From Limnomonas spitsbergensis (lineage: Eukaryota; Chlorophyta; Chlorophyceae; Chlamydomonadales), in assembly GCA_037349105.1 (NCBI GenBank), contig JAYJMM010000037.1:1674001-1738000 (forward strand): 64,000 nt of DNA, written 5' to 3'. The notes beneath the pieces were generated by a model. The model searched no databases. It saw only the letters and a program-made list of their open reading frames with translations, and was not told the DNA's origin. Every line of letters begins with the position of its first letter. The first letter of the stretch is position 1. The position numbers were made by a program, and so were the translations under genes. Below, piece after piece: positions 34,618-45,767 of this stretch.

Positions 34618-35244
34618 TCAAACGCACGGTGCAGTCATAAAGTGTCGTGACAGCTGTGCTCCGGGGCCCGGCTGCTGTGAATGTGCACCATGTGGCTGCT
34701 GAGGTGGGGCCCCATACCCCGGCTGAGGTGTGCCATGCGGCTGCTGAGGTAGTGACCCTGATGCGTGGCCAGGTGGCAGCTGCTGCCATATCCCAGCTAC
34801 CGGTTCGCAGGAGGGAGCCGCAGGCCGTGGGATGTAGACAGGCCGTTTGGGCGGGGGTGCTTGAGCGACGGTCCTGGTGAAGGTCATGGAGACATGGACA
34901 AAGCCGCTCTGCTTGTTGCTCTTGGATACGACTAGCGCTTGAGTATGTTCGAAGCCGAGGCTACGCGCATTGAAAAATGACACGCGGGCCGTCCCGATCA
35001 GGTCATCCGTGCCCATGTCCTCGTCGAAGATGATGATGCTCATTTCGGTTTCGTTGATGATCTTGAATCGGAAGGTCTCATTCCAAACGGGGTTCTTGCC
35101 ACCATTCTTGTGCGTCTTGCTCTTGTGACGCTGAGTGCCGCATGTGAGGATGCAATACGGGTCCTGTTTGCCAAAAAGATCTTTGTCTGTCAGCCCTCGC
35201 GCATAGTCCAGCACGACAGTCATCAAGCCTGATTCGAAAGCCAT
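34618..35244 (-). CDS. C2-domain protein with Pro/Gln/Gly-rich tail (SRC2-like)
   Basis: 208 codons, no intron. Residues 5-130 form a C2 domain: LTVVLDYARGL-like strand (MTVVLDYARGLTDKD), LFGKQDPYCILTCG with the Ca2+-ligand Asp pair (D22, D28), KNPVWNETFRF, and IIIFDEDMGTDDLIG carrying the third and fourth acidic ligands. The tail (from about 140) is rich in Pro, Gln, Gly and His (GYGAPPQQPHGAHSQQP), as in plant SRC2/C2-only proteins that bind membranes in response to Ca2+. Start chosen at the ATG just before the domain; the frame is open further upstream but that part has no domain character. An LTR-like block begins 89 bp after the stop. Confidence 0.87.
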   Translation of the reverse strand: MAFESGLMTVVLDYARGLTDKDLFGKQDPYCILTCGTQRHKSKTHKNGGKNPVWNETFRFKIINETEMSIIIFDEDMGTDDLIGTARVSFFNARSLGFEHTQALVVSKSNKQSGFVHVSMTFTRTVAQAPPPKRPVYIPRPAAPSCEPVAGIWQQLPPGHASGSLPQQPHGTPQPGYGAPPQQPHGAHSQQPGPGAQLSRHFMTAPCV

Positions 35245-35716
35245 TTCACGTGTATCTATCAAAAGCAATGGATTAGTGGACCTGTCGTGCGAAAGCCTGT
35301 GGTGCCGAGCTTTATAATGGGCGGAATCCGGGCCGAAATGGTATGGTGATCTGGTAGGAAGCACGGGTAGGAAGCTGACCATCCGGGATTTATTCCCGGA
35401 TTCAGTCATCCGGGATTCGGTTGCGGGACTCCTGCACATAGGTGGAAGGCAGGGACAGGCAACGCCTGCATTCCAGGACAGAATGCTAGGTGTAAGGTCG
35501 GACCAGGCCGTGTCTGTAGCCCTGCCTGGACAGAGCCAAAGAGGGGCAAGTGGAAGTCCGGGCATGCATCGGTTCGGGTGGGCCATTAGCGATTTAGCGC
35601 GTCAGACAGCACTTCATTTGTTACGTTTCCATGATAGGATAATGACGTTTTTTAAGTTCCCCGACAAGCCACCTTCCAGAGTCCAATTTCATGTGTCAGG
35701 GCAGACTTAACACGAT

Positions 35717-37119
35717 GTGCAAATCCTCGGGGACTGTAATAAGAGCTATGACCAAGGCGGGACTCTCCTAGACAGTGTCAGCGCCCTAGGGAGATTCATG
35801 GCGAACGTGGGCAACGCGCTAGCCAAATCAAAGGAGGTCAGATGGGACGGTCTCTCATTCGGATGGCCTGCTGTCACCTCGATTCGCGACAGGGCTGTGA
35901 AGCTAGTTGACGCGCTGCTTGAGGGGACTAAGCTCATCGTCCTAGACGCGGCCAGATGGCTGCCAGCCGGCTCGAGCCTCACGTTCCCTAAGGTCTCTGA
36001 TGGTATGTAGCTCGAAGATCTGCGGGGGCGTCCTGAGGCCTAAGGGCTGGGTCAGCAATGCCACCAGCTCCAAAGGCGTCGGTGCAGCGCACATACACAG
36101 TGTACCTCGCCAGCGCCAATCGCCAGTGCGGCTTCTGCGGGACATCCACGTGCGACAACCAGATCCTGGAGCAGCTCCCTGCAGGAGTGCGCCACATGAT
36201 CCCTGTCGAGCGGTCTGTTGCATCCGGCCTACCCGACTTCCTTCACGGCATAGTGATGTCGCTCGTGCCTGAGGGGGTGCCCTTCCTTCAGATTGCGAAG
36301 GCAGCGAACTGCCTAGTTCAAACAAGGCATGCTGAGCAGGTGTGCATTATCCCAGTCCATGCATGCAGCGCATCGACCTGTGTGACGCTCTACTGCGGCC
36401 AGCCAAGCACAAGGATCAGGAAATATTCAGCTACCCTAACTTGCTGTCCTCCACCAGACCACCACTACGCCTTGCTTGCACTTCCGAGCACCCATGCATG
36501 CAGTCCCTCATGTCCATGCATGCATTTCCTCATGTCCATACATGCACTCCTCATGTCCATGCACTCCTATTTTTCTCTGTTTTTTCATTGAAATCCTCTC
36601 ATGCCCATGTGCTGTCACTTTCCTCTTTTTTCCATTGAAATCATCTCTTCCATGCATGCAGCGCATCGACCTGTGTGACGCTCTACTGCGGCCAGCCAAG
36701 CACAAGGATCAGGAAATATTCAGCTACCCAAGCTTGCTGTCCTCCACCAGACCACCACTACGCCTTGCTTGCACTTCCGAGCACCCATGCATGCAGTCCC
36801 TCATGTCCATGCATGCATTCCCTCATGTCCATGCATGCACTCCTCATGTCCATGCACTCCTATTTTTCTCTGTTTTTTCATTGAAATCCTCTCATGCCCA
36901 TGTGCTGTCACTTTCCTCTTTTTTCCATTGAAATCATCTCTTCCATGCATGCAGCGCATCGACCTGTGTGACGCTCTACTGCGGCCAGCCAAGCACAAGG
37001 ATCAGGAAATATTCAGCTACCCAAGCTTGCTGTCCTCCACCACTACAATCCATTCGTCTTTCCTGATTGAGATGTACCTCAGCTGCTTTCGAACTTCGAT
37101 TCCCCAAATTACCTGCTAG
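35717..37119 (+). CDS. unknown multi-exon gene, probably transposon-derived (5' and 3' ends unsure)
   Basis: Exon about 35,717-36,002 (ALGRFMANVGNALAKSKEV, LVDALLEGTKLIVLDAARW, ends KVSD) joins across a 65-bp intron (GTATGT...CCACCAG) to 36,067-36,339 (PKASVQRTYTVYLASANRQC, CGFCGTSTC, HGIVMSLVPEGVPFLQIAKA, ends TRHAEQ before GTGTGC). A third exon RIDLCDALLRPAKHKDQEIF begins after ATGCAG and is present in three tandem copies (36,369; 36,662; 36,955). Phases agree. The C..C....C cluster suggests metal binding. No family recognised. Confidence 0.5.
36352..37045. repeat. 293-bp tandem repeat, about 2.3 copies, carrying an acceptor and exon start
   Basis: gcgcatcgacctgtgtgacg recurs at 36,368, 36,661 and 36,954, exactly 293 bp apart and almost identical over the whole unit. 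Each unit contains acceptor tccatgcatgcag, about 90 bp of exon and about 200 bp of intron (tgcatg- and ttttcattg-rich). Confidence 0.97.
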
Positions 37120-37200
37120 GGGCCACCAGGTGGCCATTACTTGGCCGATTGGGACCAAACCTTGACTGGCTTACGGCCGGTGGCCCGATCAGTAGCTGCA
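37120..37200 (-). repeat. inverted copy of dispersed GTCAAGGTTTGG repeat
   Basis: Minus strand GTAAGCCAGTCAAGGTTTGG then TCCCAATCGGCCAAG matches the family at 15,990, 17,745, 18,068 and 23,845. Confidence 0.7.
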
Positions 37201-37347
37201 CCGGACCCCCACAGCCGTTGGCCATGATGTAGCTGTCTTGTAGCTGAAGCACGCTAAAAAAAGCAGTGCCCTAAACCCTCCTCATTTACTCCCTTGTTGA
37301 AATATTATTTGCAAAATCAATGCTCACTGATCTGTAAAATTTTCAAC

Positions 37348-38636
37348 ATGCCAAAGAAAAAGAAAATTTCTCAGAGTGTGCTCAAGGTGAGCCCACCATC
37401 ACTACCAGGCCCCACACTGGACATTACTAAGCAAGGCTCCAACAGACTGAAGGGCCGCTTCAAGAGGGGGAATGCTGGGAGGATCCCAAGGTTGCTGGCC
37501 CGCACAGATCATCCTGTCATCACAGATGCAGAGAAGATCTTGTTTACCGACCTCCTGCCCAACTTTCAGAAGCATGGGCGGGTTGACTTCAAGGGTATGA
37601 CGCATGCATGGAATGCAGCCTTCTACACCCAAATCATGCCAGGGGAGCCTAGAGTGCCTCTTTCCCGTGAGGCAGCATCCGGGATATTCTTCTCCAAGTC
37701 AGTTCATCATCTCAAAATCTATTACAGGCAGCTTGACAGCACTATCAGAGTGAGGGAGAACATCATGCACAACCAAGCTATCATCTCTGCCCCATTGCCT
37801 CCCCATCCTGAGCAGGGTGAGTCACAGCAGGGAAACCTGAATGGATGGCTGAATGCTGGCAGGGCCTCTAACAAGAGGTCTGTCATCAGCCCTGTGGCCA
37901 GCCCCTCCAAAGCCATGGATGGCTCTCCCTCCTCCAGCCAGCCTGCCAAGGTGGCAAGACGAGAGGGTTCTGTGGGGCTGCTGGGCCAGCTGACACAGCT
38001 GCTAGGGTGGCAGCCTGCCCCCCAACAGCAGCCACGTAGCAATAGCCAGCCCAGTAGCAACAACATCCCTGCTGGCAGCAGCCAGCCTGTAGCAGCCAGC
38101 CAGCCAGTAGCAGCCAGCCAGCCAGTAGCAGCCAGCCAGCAGCCAGCCAGCAGCAACCAACAAGCCAAGCAGCCAACAGTCCAGTAGCAAGCAGTATGTA
38201 TGCCTGGCCTGCCTCTTCTGCAGCCAGCTTGCATGCCTGAAACAGGAACACCCGAGCGGTGGGTGCCCTGTCAAGGGTGCCCAACTGGATGAGCTGAGGG
38301 AGGCAGCAGCCAAGAGGATGGGCAGGAAGGCTAGGGGCTTCAGTGCAAGGGACTACCTGGGGCACCTCAAGAGGTAAGTTCATGCAGGCCAATGTGTTCA
38401 AATTGCATGTCCATTATTACTTGATAGCCAATTTTCTGATGTATGGTGTGCCTGATTTTATCCGACCCTTACTTGGACAGCTGAATGATTGTGACCCCCC
38501 CACAACTGTGTGCTTAAAACGTCCAACCTTGGCATCTGACCTCATGTTGCATAATGTGCCATGCAGGCACGACACCAAGGCCTTCCTGAAGATCTCTTTC
38601 TCTCCAAGGATGCTTGAAGAAGGATGGAAGCTATAG
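37348..38636 (+). pseudogene. transposon-like protein with Myb/SANT-like N-terminal segment and Cys-rich C-terminus; frameshifted
   Basis: ATG at 37,348 (MPKKKKISQSVLK). Residues about 55-85 read VITDAEKILFTDLLPNFQK then VDFKGMTHAWN, also found in the 52,643-53,240 gene. A Ser/Gln/Pro-rich linker with (AASQPV)n repeats follows; the frame stops at 38,187 (TAG). In another frame the same region continues as SSKQYVCLACLFCSQLACLK (Cys-rich) and AAKRMGRKARGFSARDYLGH to donor GTAAGT (38,374), then after ATGCAG at 38,567 HDTKAFLKISFSPRMLEEGW and TAG at 38,636. The frame change lies in the cagccagcc repeat, suggesting a repeat-unit indel. Function probably DNA binding for a mobile element; inference only. 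Confidence 0.55.
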
Positions 38637-38639
38637 ATA

Positions 38640-39160
38640 GGTGCCATGCATAGTAGTGTGAATATGGGCCATGCAAGCCGGAATTGGTAGGTGACCAACA
38701 GCTAGGGACAGTCAGGCATTTTGTTTCGAATACAGTTTTCACTTATTTAACACCTGGAACTGTTCCCTAATTGATATATGGGGCCAGAAATTATGTTGTA
38801 GGGGGGAAATTTGGGGGGGAATTCTCACTGTGCATTGGGTGATGCCTGTATGAGCATTAGCCCTCCTTTTATAATTCTCCCCTTTCCTTTCCCCCCCTCC
38901 TCTTCCTTTCCTTTCCCCCCCTCCCTTTCTTTTCCCCCCCTGGCTCCCTGGTAATGCACTTTTTTTTTCACGACGATGGCAAACGCACGCCATATTTTTC
39001 CTTCTTCGTCTGTAACCCGGGTGATTTGGCCCCGGCATCAATGATTCTAAACCCATCAAAGGGGGTGCAATCGCAGATTTTCGTTTAACCCACTATTGTA
39101 TTTCAGCTTGCTATGAGCATCCTCATGTGTAGGGCGAGCTTGCTTGTAGCGCATTTTGTC
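38640..39160. other. intergenic, C/T-rich tracts
   Basis: 38,870-38,945 is pyrimidine-rich (ccccctcctcttcctttcc). No gene recognised. Confidence 0.5.
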
Positions 39161-39162
39161 AA

Positions 39163-39216
39163 TAACGTTACACCTGTAGGCCCGCTCAAAGCCAGGCCGC
39201 GTGGGCGCCCAACTGT
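39163..39216 (-). repeat. LINE 3' tail (shared tail family)
   Basis: Minus strand AGTTGGGCGCCCACGCGGCC ... GGCCTACAGGTGTAACGTTATTGAC. TGTAA is the green-algal poly(A) signal. The 39,385-39,420 segment (ttggccgcgagggcgcccca) is a partial second copy. Confidence 0.75.
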
Positions 39217-39525
39217 TCAGAAGGGAGTAAAGAAGGAACTAAAAGGAGGACAGGGGGAAAGGAACAAATGGAGAGGCCGGGAAGGCAAAGGAGACCAAGT
39301 CCAACACCTGAGGTCCACTAGAGACTAGCCCTCAACAAAGCCTCTAAGAAAAGAAAAGCCCACAAAAGCAAGCGTATCCCACCCCTGCTTGGCCGCGAGG
39401 GCGCCCCACTGATCAGAAGGGAAAAGAGAAGAATCTAAAAAGGGGGGAAACAACAACAACAACAAAAGGACCAAAAGAGAAGGCCAGAAAGGCAAAAGAC
39501 ACCGGCGCCTCAGAATCCCTTGAGA

Positions 39526-40278
39526 CTAACCCTCAACAATGCCCACTGCACAGTCCACAAAAGCAAGTGCGTCCCACCCCTGCTCAGCCTGGTACAACTG
39601 GTGGAAGTTAGTGGCAGCGTCCGGAGGACCTGCCCACCCCCGCTCCCGTAACTGCTCCGTGACACTAGGGCACCGGAAGCACACATGTAGCGCATCCTGT
39701 ACCTGCTCGCTTTCCCCCCGTGCCCAACACCGCTGGCAGCAGCGTGCCTCTCGCCGCTGACAGTTGCGCCGTCCTCTGGTATCAGCAGTGCTGATCGCGC
39801 TGAGCTGCAGTTGCAAATTTATGCGCACACAAGCACACTCCCTCTGGCTATTGCGGCTCTTGGCTTGCGCCAGCACGGCACCCGCCGTGAGGTAGGTCGC
39901 CGCAGATCTGTGCTCGGTGGTAGGGTCCTTGGGGTCCCCACCGCCGCTTGCGTCCAGCCGTGCTTGCTCGTAGGCTGCGTCAATGAGTGCCAACCCCTCT
40001 GTGACGGGTAGGCGCTGTAGGGCAGCTGCTGCCTCGCGCAAGGTGGGGGGGGCTGCCCCCCGCTCCAGCTCCTCTAATGCACCTAGCAGATCAGAGCACC
40101 AGGTGCGGCCGCCAGTGCCTGTCTGACTGCAAGCTGCATATCTGCTGCCATGGCTTGAGCTATGAGAGGGCTGTATTGCTGTGCCGCCGGTGCCACCGCT
40201 GCATTGTAGAAGCGGAGGATATGGGCCCACCAGTCTTGCTGTAGTGGTTGGAGCTGCAGCTCTCTCAGGACTCCCCAA
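39526..40278 (-). pseudogene. LINE C-terminal region with CCHC-like motif
   Basis: Contains AEHRSAATYLTAGAV-like segment, then CCQRCWARGESEQVQ and ALHVCFRCPSVTEQLRERGW, i.e. the C-x2-C ... H-x4-C arrangement common at LINE C-termini; ends FVDCAVGIVEG TAG. It is homologous to the fragment at 48,000-48,680. Confidence 0.8.
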
Positions 40279-41153
40279 CTGGCGGCTGAGCAGGTAGCCC
40301 CGCAGCCTGGCGTAGGTGCTGAAGCAAGCTGGACTGCATTTTGCTGGAGAGACATTGCCACGGCCGAAGGTGGCTGGTGGCCCACACCACGTCGCAGTAG
40401 TTGGCCGCAGGCGTTGCGTACACAGCTGCCAACCTGATGCGGGTTGGAAGATGGCGCCTTAGGCCCACCTTGGCTGCCATGCGGCGAACACGGTGCAGCG
40501 CGGCAGCCAAAGGCGCCTCTCTACCCTCCATGGCCCTCTTCATGCCGCCGCTTTCGTGCTGAGTGATGCCCAAGAACTTGAATTCTTGGACACGCTTCAA
40601 AACGGCACGGTCAGGGCCATGAACGCAAACATGGCCTGGCTGTCCGTGCTGCGCTGCTAAGCCGCTGCCAACCTCCATGACCTCTGTCTTATTGACATTG
40701 ACCTGAAGCTGTTTATGTGCCGCATATTCATGCAAGGCATGAAGCATGCGTTGCAGCCCTGCTGGGGTGCGGGCTAGCAAGGAGAGGTCATCCGCATACA
40801 GCAGGCAGCGTAGCTTTTGCCCCGCCTGCATCTCAATGCCCTCTGCCGGGCACTTGGCTGCGAGCATGGCCGGCAGGTCACTGAGGTAAAGGCTAAAGAG
40901 CAGGGGGCTCAGGGGGCAGCCCTGCATGATGCCTCTGGTGCAAGGCACAGGACCAGTGCGCTTGTGGCCGGCAGTGAGCGTGTAGACTGCACCGGCATAA
41001 AGCACTTGCACCGCGCATAACAGGCATGCAGGCATGTGAAGATGCTCGCATAAATGCCGCCACAACTGCTCCTGGGGCACGCTGTCATAGGCCTTTGTGA
41101 AGTCCACAAAGACCACATGCAGCTTGCCACGGCCTGCAGCTGCCCGTTGAGCA
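40265..41153 (-). pseudogene. LINE reverse transcriptase catalytic region
   Basis: Motif A FVDFTKAYDSVP, motif B GIMQGCPLSPLLFSLYLSDL, motif C CLLYADDLSLLA with the catalytic YADD, motif D QVNVNKTEVMEVG, motif E FKFLGI. A frame change at about 41,120-41,150 separates motif A from the upstream RT segment. Confidence 0.93.
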
Positions 41154-41901
41154 TGGACTGCATGCCTGAGGAGGAAAGCAGCTTGGAGCGTGCTACGGCG
41201 CTGTCGAAAACCAACTGCTCAGGAGGGACGTGGCCGTGCAATCGCGCCCACTCATCAGTGATGGCAGTGAGCATGCTGGCATACAGCCGGTAAAGCACGC
41301 TAGTGATGGCGATGGGCCGGTAATTACCGGGATCAAGGGGGTCACCCTTGTAAACAGGCTGAATCCTGACTGGCTGCCAGGCACTAGGCATTCCCCCCCG
41401 CACCGCCATGGCAGTGAACCAGTCTTGCAGCAGATCCCTCAGCACGTGCCGTTGCTCCCCCTCTGAATCGTCCTCTACCATAGCCAACTTGATCAGGGGT
41501 GCCGCCAGACCGTCTAGGCCCGCCGCTGTGTGTACGCGCATGCAGGAGAAAGCCTTTGCGGAGCAAGAGGCAAGCTGCTCAGCTGACACGCCTGGGTCCT
41601 CCGGCTGAGCGGTGGTAGGGGGAAAGTTTGCCTGTGGCGCCGCAGGAGAGGGGGGCACAGTGGCGGTGAATTGCTGTCGCGGGTGTGCCTCTCTTAGCGG
41701 CGGCGCTGTCGTGCTGTGGACTTGTAGCGCTGCCTGGCTGCCTTGCGCTCCGGGCCCGGGGCACTGCAAAGCGACTTCGCTCGCAGCGCAACATAGGCGC
41801 TCTGAACCTCGGCATCCCACCAGGGGGGGCGCTGATGCTGCCCACGCTGGGCATGGTGCCGCGGAGTTTGCATCCTGCCAGCAGCTTCGGCCGCAGACCA
41901 A
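41153..41901 (-). pseudogene. LINE RT N-terminal part
   Basis: Includes GMPSAWQPVRIQPVYKG and DPLDPGNYRPIAITSVLYRL (RT motif 0/1: W....v.piyKgg....p.nyRPI.l) and a Cys/Ala-rich linker. It continues into the catalytic part after a frame change. Confidence 0.85.
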
Positions 41902-42449
41902 ATCACAGCAGTGAGCGCCGCTGCGGCTGCCTCGTCGTCAGCTCCCGCAATGGCCAGGCTGAAACGCTGTAGCACTTGCTCATCGCAGGCTAGCGCGGCA
42001 ATATACGCCTTATCAGCTGTCCAGGTCAGGATGGTTCGACAGCTTCCTGCTGGCTGGCCAGCATCTGGCTGACCTCCCCCCACGTCGATGCCGCTATCTA
42101 CCGGAGGTTGAAAGGTCGCCGCAACCGGACGATGATCCGAGAGGTCCAGTTGGATGGGAAGCACCCTGCTCACCTCCACATGCCTCCACATGCTAAATGG
42201 CACCGCAATGTGGTCAACCCGGGACCGGCCAGTAGCTGCAAGGAAAGATGCGCCCCCTTGGTCACCCTTGCGGCCCGTGAGCAGCAGCATCCTGGAGGCC
42301 GCCGCTGCGTTGAGCAGCATCCGAGCCTGCGGTCTAAGCATTCTGGGCGGCTCGCCGCGGAGCGCCCGGTGCGTGTGCATCTCAGGTGCATGTTGGTTTG
42401 CCCATGCAAGGTCCGCACCGCCGTCCGGGAGCTCACTGCCATGCCACAC
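41694..42449 (-). pseudogene. LINE endonuclease C-terminal half and linker
   Basis: SRVDHIAVPFSMW and LSDHRPVAATFQPP match the APE-like s.iDyi..s and SDH.pv motifs. It is separated from the N-terminal half by a frame change around 42,450-42,560. Confidence 0.8.
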
Positions 42450-42562
42450 GTCCGCATTGAAGTCGCCAGCCCAAATGCAAGAGCCTCACAAACTGAGCTG
42501 CTCCGTCTATTGCTGCAACTCCTCTAGACGCTGCTCATACTCCCCGGCATCATGATTCTGCC

Positions 42563-43060
42563 CTATGGGGGGCAAGTAAAAACATGCCAGGAAAGTAGGC
42601 TGAGAACTGCTAAATTACCGTCCGTGCAGAGCCCCGAAATGTTGCTGGCCACCACAAAAGCCACACCCTGTCCCTTGCCTGACTGTTGCTGGGCCCAGAA
42701 CAGACTGTGGCTGGGTACCAGCAGATGCTGCATCGCCGCCTCGTCTATACCGGCAACGTCATGCAAGGCCACTCTCTCATGATACCGTATAAGGCCGAGT
42801 AGGGCGTCTACCTTAGGAGTGGGGGCAGCCTGGACTGCGGCTCTCATGTCAGAGCCGCGCAACCCGTTGCAATTGAGGGTGGCTAACCTCAAACCGCCGC
42901 GGGTTGCCTCGGCTGTCCGGCCTAAGCGTTTCCCGGCGGCCGAGGAGGCGGCCGTGGGGCTGGCTGTGCCCGTCCGAGCTGCCTGTCCCTGGCCCATCTG
43001 CTGCGGAGCGGAGGCGGAGGCGGAGGCGGAGGCGGAGGCGGAGGCGGAGGCGGAGGCGGA
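42563..43060 (-). pseudogene. LINE endonuclease N-terminal half
   Basis: GGLRLATLNCNGLRGSD is the first APE motif (lniNGlr). VDALLGLIRYHERV and GVAFVVASNISG follow, then a stop. The region upstream is the Ser-Ala repeat. Confidence 0.8.
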
Positions 43061-43190
43061 GGCGGAGGCGGAGGCGGAGGCGGAGGCGGAGGCGGAGGCG
43101 GAGGCGGAGGCGGAGGCGGAGGCGGAGGCGGAGGCGGAGGCGGAGGCGGAGGCGGAGGCGGAGGCGGAGGCGGTGGCGGAGGCGGGGTGT
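43009..43190. repeat. (ggcgga)n hexanucleotide microsatellite, about 30 copies
   Basis: Perfect for most of its length. In the LINE sense frame it would encode (Ser-Ala)n; other frames give poly-Pro or Arg-rich shadows. Confidence 0.98.
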
Positions 43191-43724
43191 TGGACGGCAT
43201 CTGAACACTGGCAGGAGTGTGCTGCCACCTGAATCCGCTTTTGCGCCCATGCCTGTAGCGCATTTTGTAATATTACCAGGCACAGCAACTGTGATGCTGT
43301 GACATGTAATTCAAAATGAACTATGGTGCCCAGCATGTTACTTGTTGCATATTGTGAAAGAGAGTGTGCTAACAATGGCCTTCGAGCGGTGCATTTGGCT
43401 TGACCACATTATGCATGAATTTACCCACGCGTGGGCTTAAGGAACCCCATGGAGTCCCATGCGCGCTAGTACGCACCGGAACGTAAATACATAATGGATT
43501 GTGTAGTATAGCGGTGTGGTATGGGTGCCGCAAGATAGGTCAGGATGCATGCATGTTTGGGTTGCGCCATTGGTGGGCCAGTGTCTAGCTGATGGACTGA
43601 CGGATTTGATTTATGCAGCTCGTTAGTCCCGATCGACGCCAGACGACCACTCTTCTCGCCATGCCTCTTTCGACCGCTTCATGAAGGGCGGCTGTCAAGC
43701 GCGGACTGATATGTTCGACATGTC

Positions 43725-44115
43725 AATGACGTTACACCTTGGGGCCGTGCTCAAAAAGGCTCGGCCGCGAGGGCGCCTAACTAAAAAGATTTGGGGGGAA
43801 AGATGGAAACAAAAGAAGGGGGCAGGACAAAAGTAAGGAGGAAAAAGTGGGAAATAAAGTGAAGGGACGAAAACAAAACCTCGTGTCACAAGAGTCGCGC
43901 TTGTACAGCGTCGCGCTTGCCAACTCAGCTCGATACTGTGACAACTCAGCCTTGAAGTCGGTTGGGCGAATCGCGTTCTTAATTGATCTTAATCTTCTTC
44001 GTTCACATGCGTTCGTATGCTGCTGCTGCCTGGAGTCGTGTAGGGGGCGCCTCGGCCAGCCTTTAGGTTGCGCTCTGAGGGTCGCGGGGTTTGAGCGGCA
44101 AAACCACAGAGACAC
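43725..44115 (-). mobile_element. 3' fragment of another retroelement with shared tail
   Basis: Minus frame ends ...IRPTDFKAELSQYRAEL, ASATLYKRDSCDTRF, then a C/T-rich tract and the shared tail AGTTAGGCGCCCTCGCGGCC ... AAGGTGTAACGTCATTGAC. The coding stretch recurs inverted at 47,815-47,993. Confidence 0.65.
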
Positions 44116-45360
44116 GTCAAAGTGATATGTTGGATGGCAGCCTCCAATGCAGGCCGGGGGGCGTAATCAGCCCCATGTTAAACCTTCATAGACTCACAGG
44201 TACTGAATCCCCAAGATGATAAGTTAAGGTGCTCGTTTGATCGTGCGCTGAAGGCTGCCCTCACGGTGCATGGGCTGTTCCCTGCGCACATATGTGCATG
44301 CATGAGCCTAGCAAAGCCCAGCAGCAGCAAGGCTAAAAAGGCGCGTGTGTCAGGCAGTGGCGATCCGTCTGCGTCAGGCACGCCCACGCCTGTGTCATCC
44401 CCAGAGGCCCAGACGGGACGGAATGGGTGGGGACGAAAGATGAGGGGGAGGGATGCGATGCTTCCGGTGTCAGGACTGTCAGCGACATGACTAAGAGGGC
44501 ATGACCACCTGCAGCAGCAGCAGCATCGGAGGCAGGCGAGCTGAGGTGGCCAGCAGAGAGTAGCCGACGCGTGACAAGGACTGGCACAATCAGAGGTGAC
44601 TGGGTCCAAGGTTGCGCTGAGTGGTACAGCTGCTACAGCTGCTCCATGATGGTCAATAATTGCCCCAGCAGGCTCATCGTGATGCGCTTGAGGAAGGAAA
44701 TGCCGGGCAGGGACGATCTGCGTGTCCTATTCAAGCAGGACTGCATGCACAGCACAGAGGGCAGTGCTCTCAGAGCACTCCCCACAGGCAGCTGCGCAGG
44801 GCGGTCTCAGCCGACCTTGGGGCCAGCATGGGTGCTAGGCGCCCAGCATGGGCTCAGGGACTCGCTCTGTGCAGCGGAAGCTCAGCAACGATATGTCCAC
44901 GTGCAGTGCCACAGCCGAGGCGGTCCGGACGGCAGCGTGTCGAAAGACTGAAGCAACGATGGATCCCGACCCGATGGTGTCATTGGAGAAGATGATCAAG
45001 GTGACAGAGGCGGCCGACCTGGCCACCACCCCTCTAGCAGACCAGATGGGCCGTTCCTAGACCGGCCATGCTCCGTACTTCTTGAGGCTGTCCAAGGGGC
45101 ACTTCGTTCTATTGATGATGATGGACAACCAACTGCGGACTTGGTAACATGATGTACCACTGGGCTTGATAAACGGTGTGAACTTGTTCACAAATCTTCT
45201 TATACCCTGCTGTCAAGCCACTCATCATTAAAATCATGTGGCCTGCAGCCCTGCAGGCCACGAGCCATGAGGGCCTCAAGGTATTCAACATCCTGCATTC
45301 CTGCTGCTCCACCTGGACCAGCGCGGCCGTTCACATCTGCTTGATAGTCAGAGTGATATT
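44116..45360. other. no supported gene
   Basis: Several overlapping frames of moderate length on both strands, none with recognisable motifs, splice logic or homology to other parts of the window. Confidence 0.5.
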
Positions 45361-45374
45361 TGCCGCCTATTGTG

Positions 45375-45715
45375 ATCCTCGCACTGACCTGCCTCCTGTC
45401 CTGCCTCGTGCCCTGCCTCCTGTCCTGCCACCTGTCCTGGTACCGGCCCTGCCTCCTGTCCTGCCTGCTACCCTACCTCCTATCCTTCCTCATGAGCTGC
45501 CTCCTTTCCTCCCTCCTTCCCAGCCTCCTGTCCTGCCTCCTGCCCTGCCTCCTGCCCTGCCTCTTGCCCTGCCACCTGTCCTGCCCTACCTCCTGTCCTG
45601 CCTCCTACCCTGCCTTCTGCCCTGCCTACAGTCCTGCCTCATGTCCTGCCTCCTGCCCTTCCTCCTGTCCTGTCTCCTGCCCTACCTCCTGCCCTGCCTC
45701 CTGTCCAGGAGAATA
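45375..45715. repeat. cctgcctcctgtcctgcc imperfect minisatellite
   Basis: About 10-15-bp units repeated for about 340 bp; frames through it (LPPVLPPAL...) are artefacts. Confidence 0.92.
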
Positions 45716-45767
45716 GGATGAGGCATGGCAGACCGGCACAGAAGCGGCTGACGCGCAGCAAGAGCGC

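Larger units (their letters stand above)
39160..43300 (-). mobile_element. degraded LINE (APE endonuclease + reverse transcriptase + Cys-His tail), minus strand
   Basis: In order on the minus strand: Ser-Ala repeat (43,190-43,009), endonuclease-like segment, RT motifs, Zn-knuckle-like tail, purine/pyrimidine-rich 3' UTR, and the shared 3' tail ending GGTGTAACGTTATTGAC at 39,163. At least four frame changes separate the pieces, so this copy cannot encode an intact protein. The domain order suggests an L1-like or other APE-bearing clade. Confidence 0.9.

Noticed and set aside
42819..43302. Poly-Ala-Glu and poly-Arg frames
   Set aside because: Shadows of the (ggcgga)n microsatellite at the LINE 5' end.
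44266..45060. Overlapping frames of 60-140 codons
   Set aside because: No motif, splice logic or homology; composition similar on both strands.
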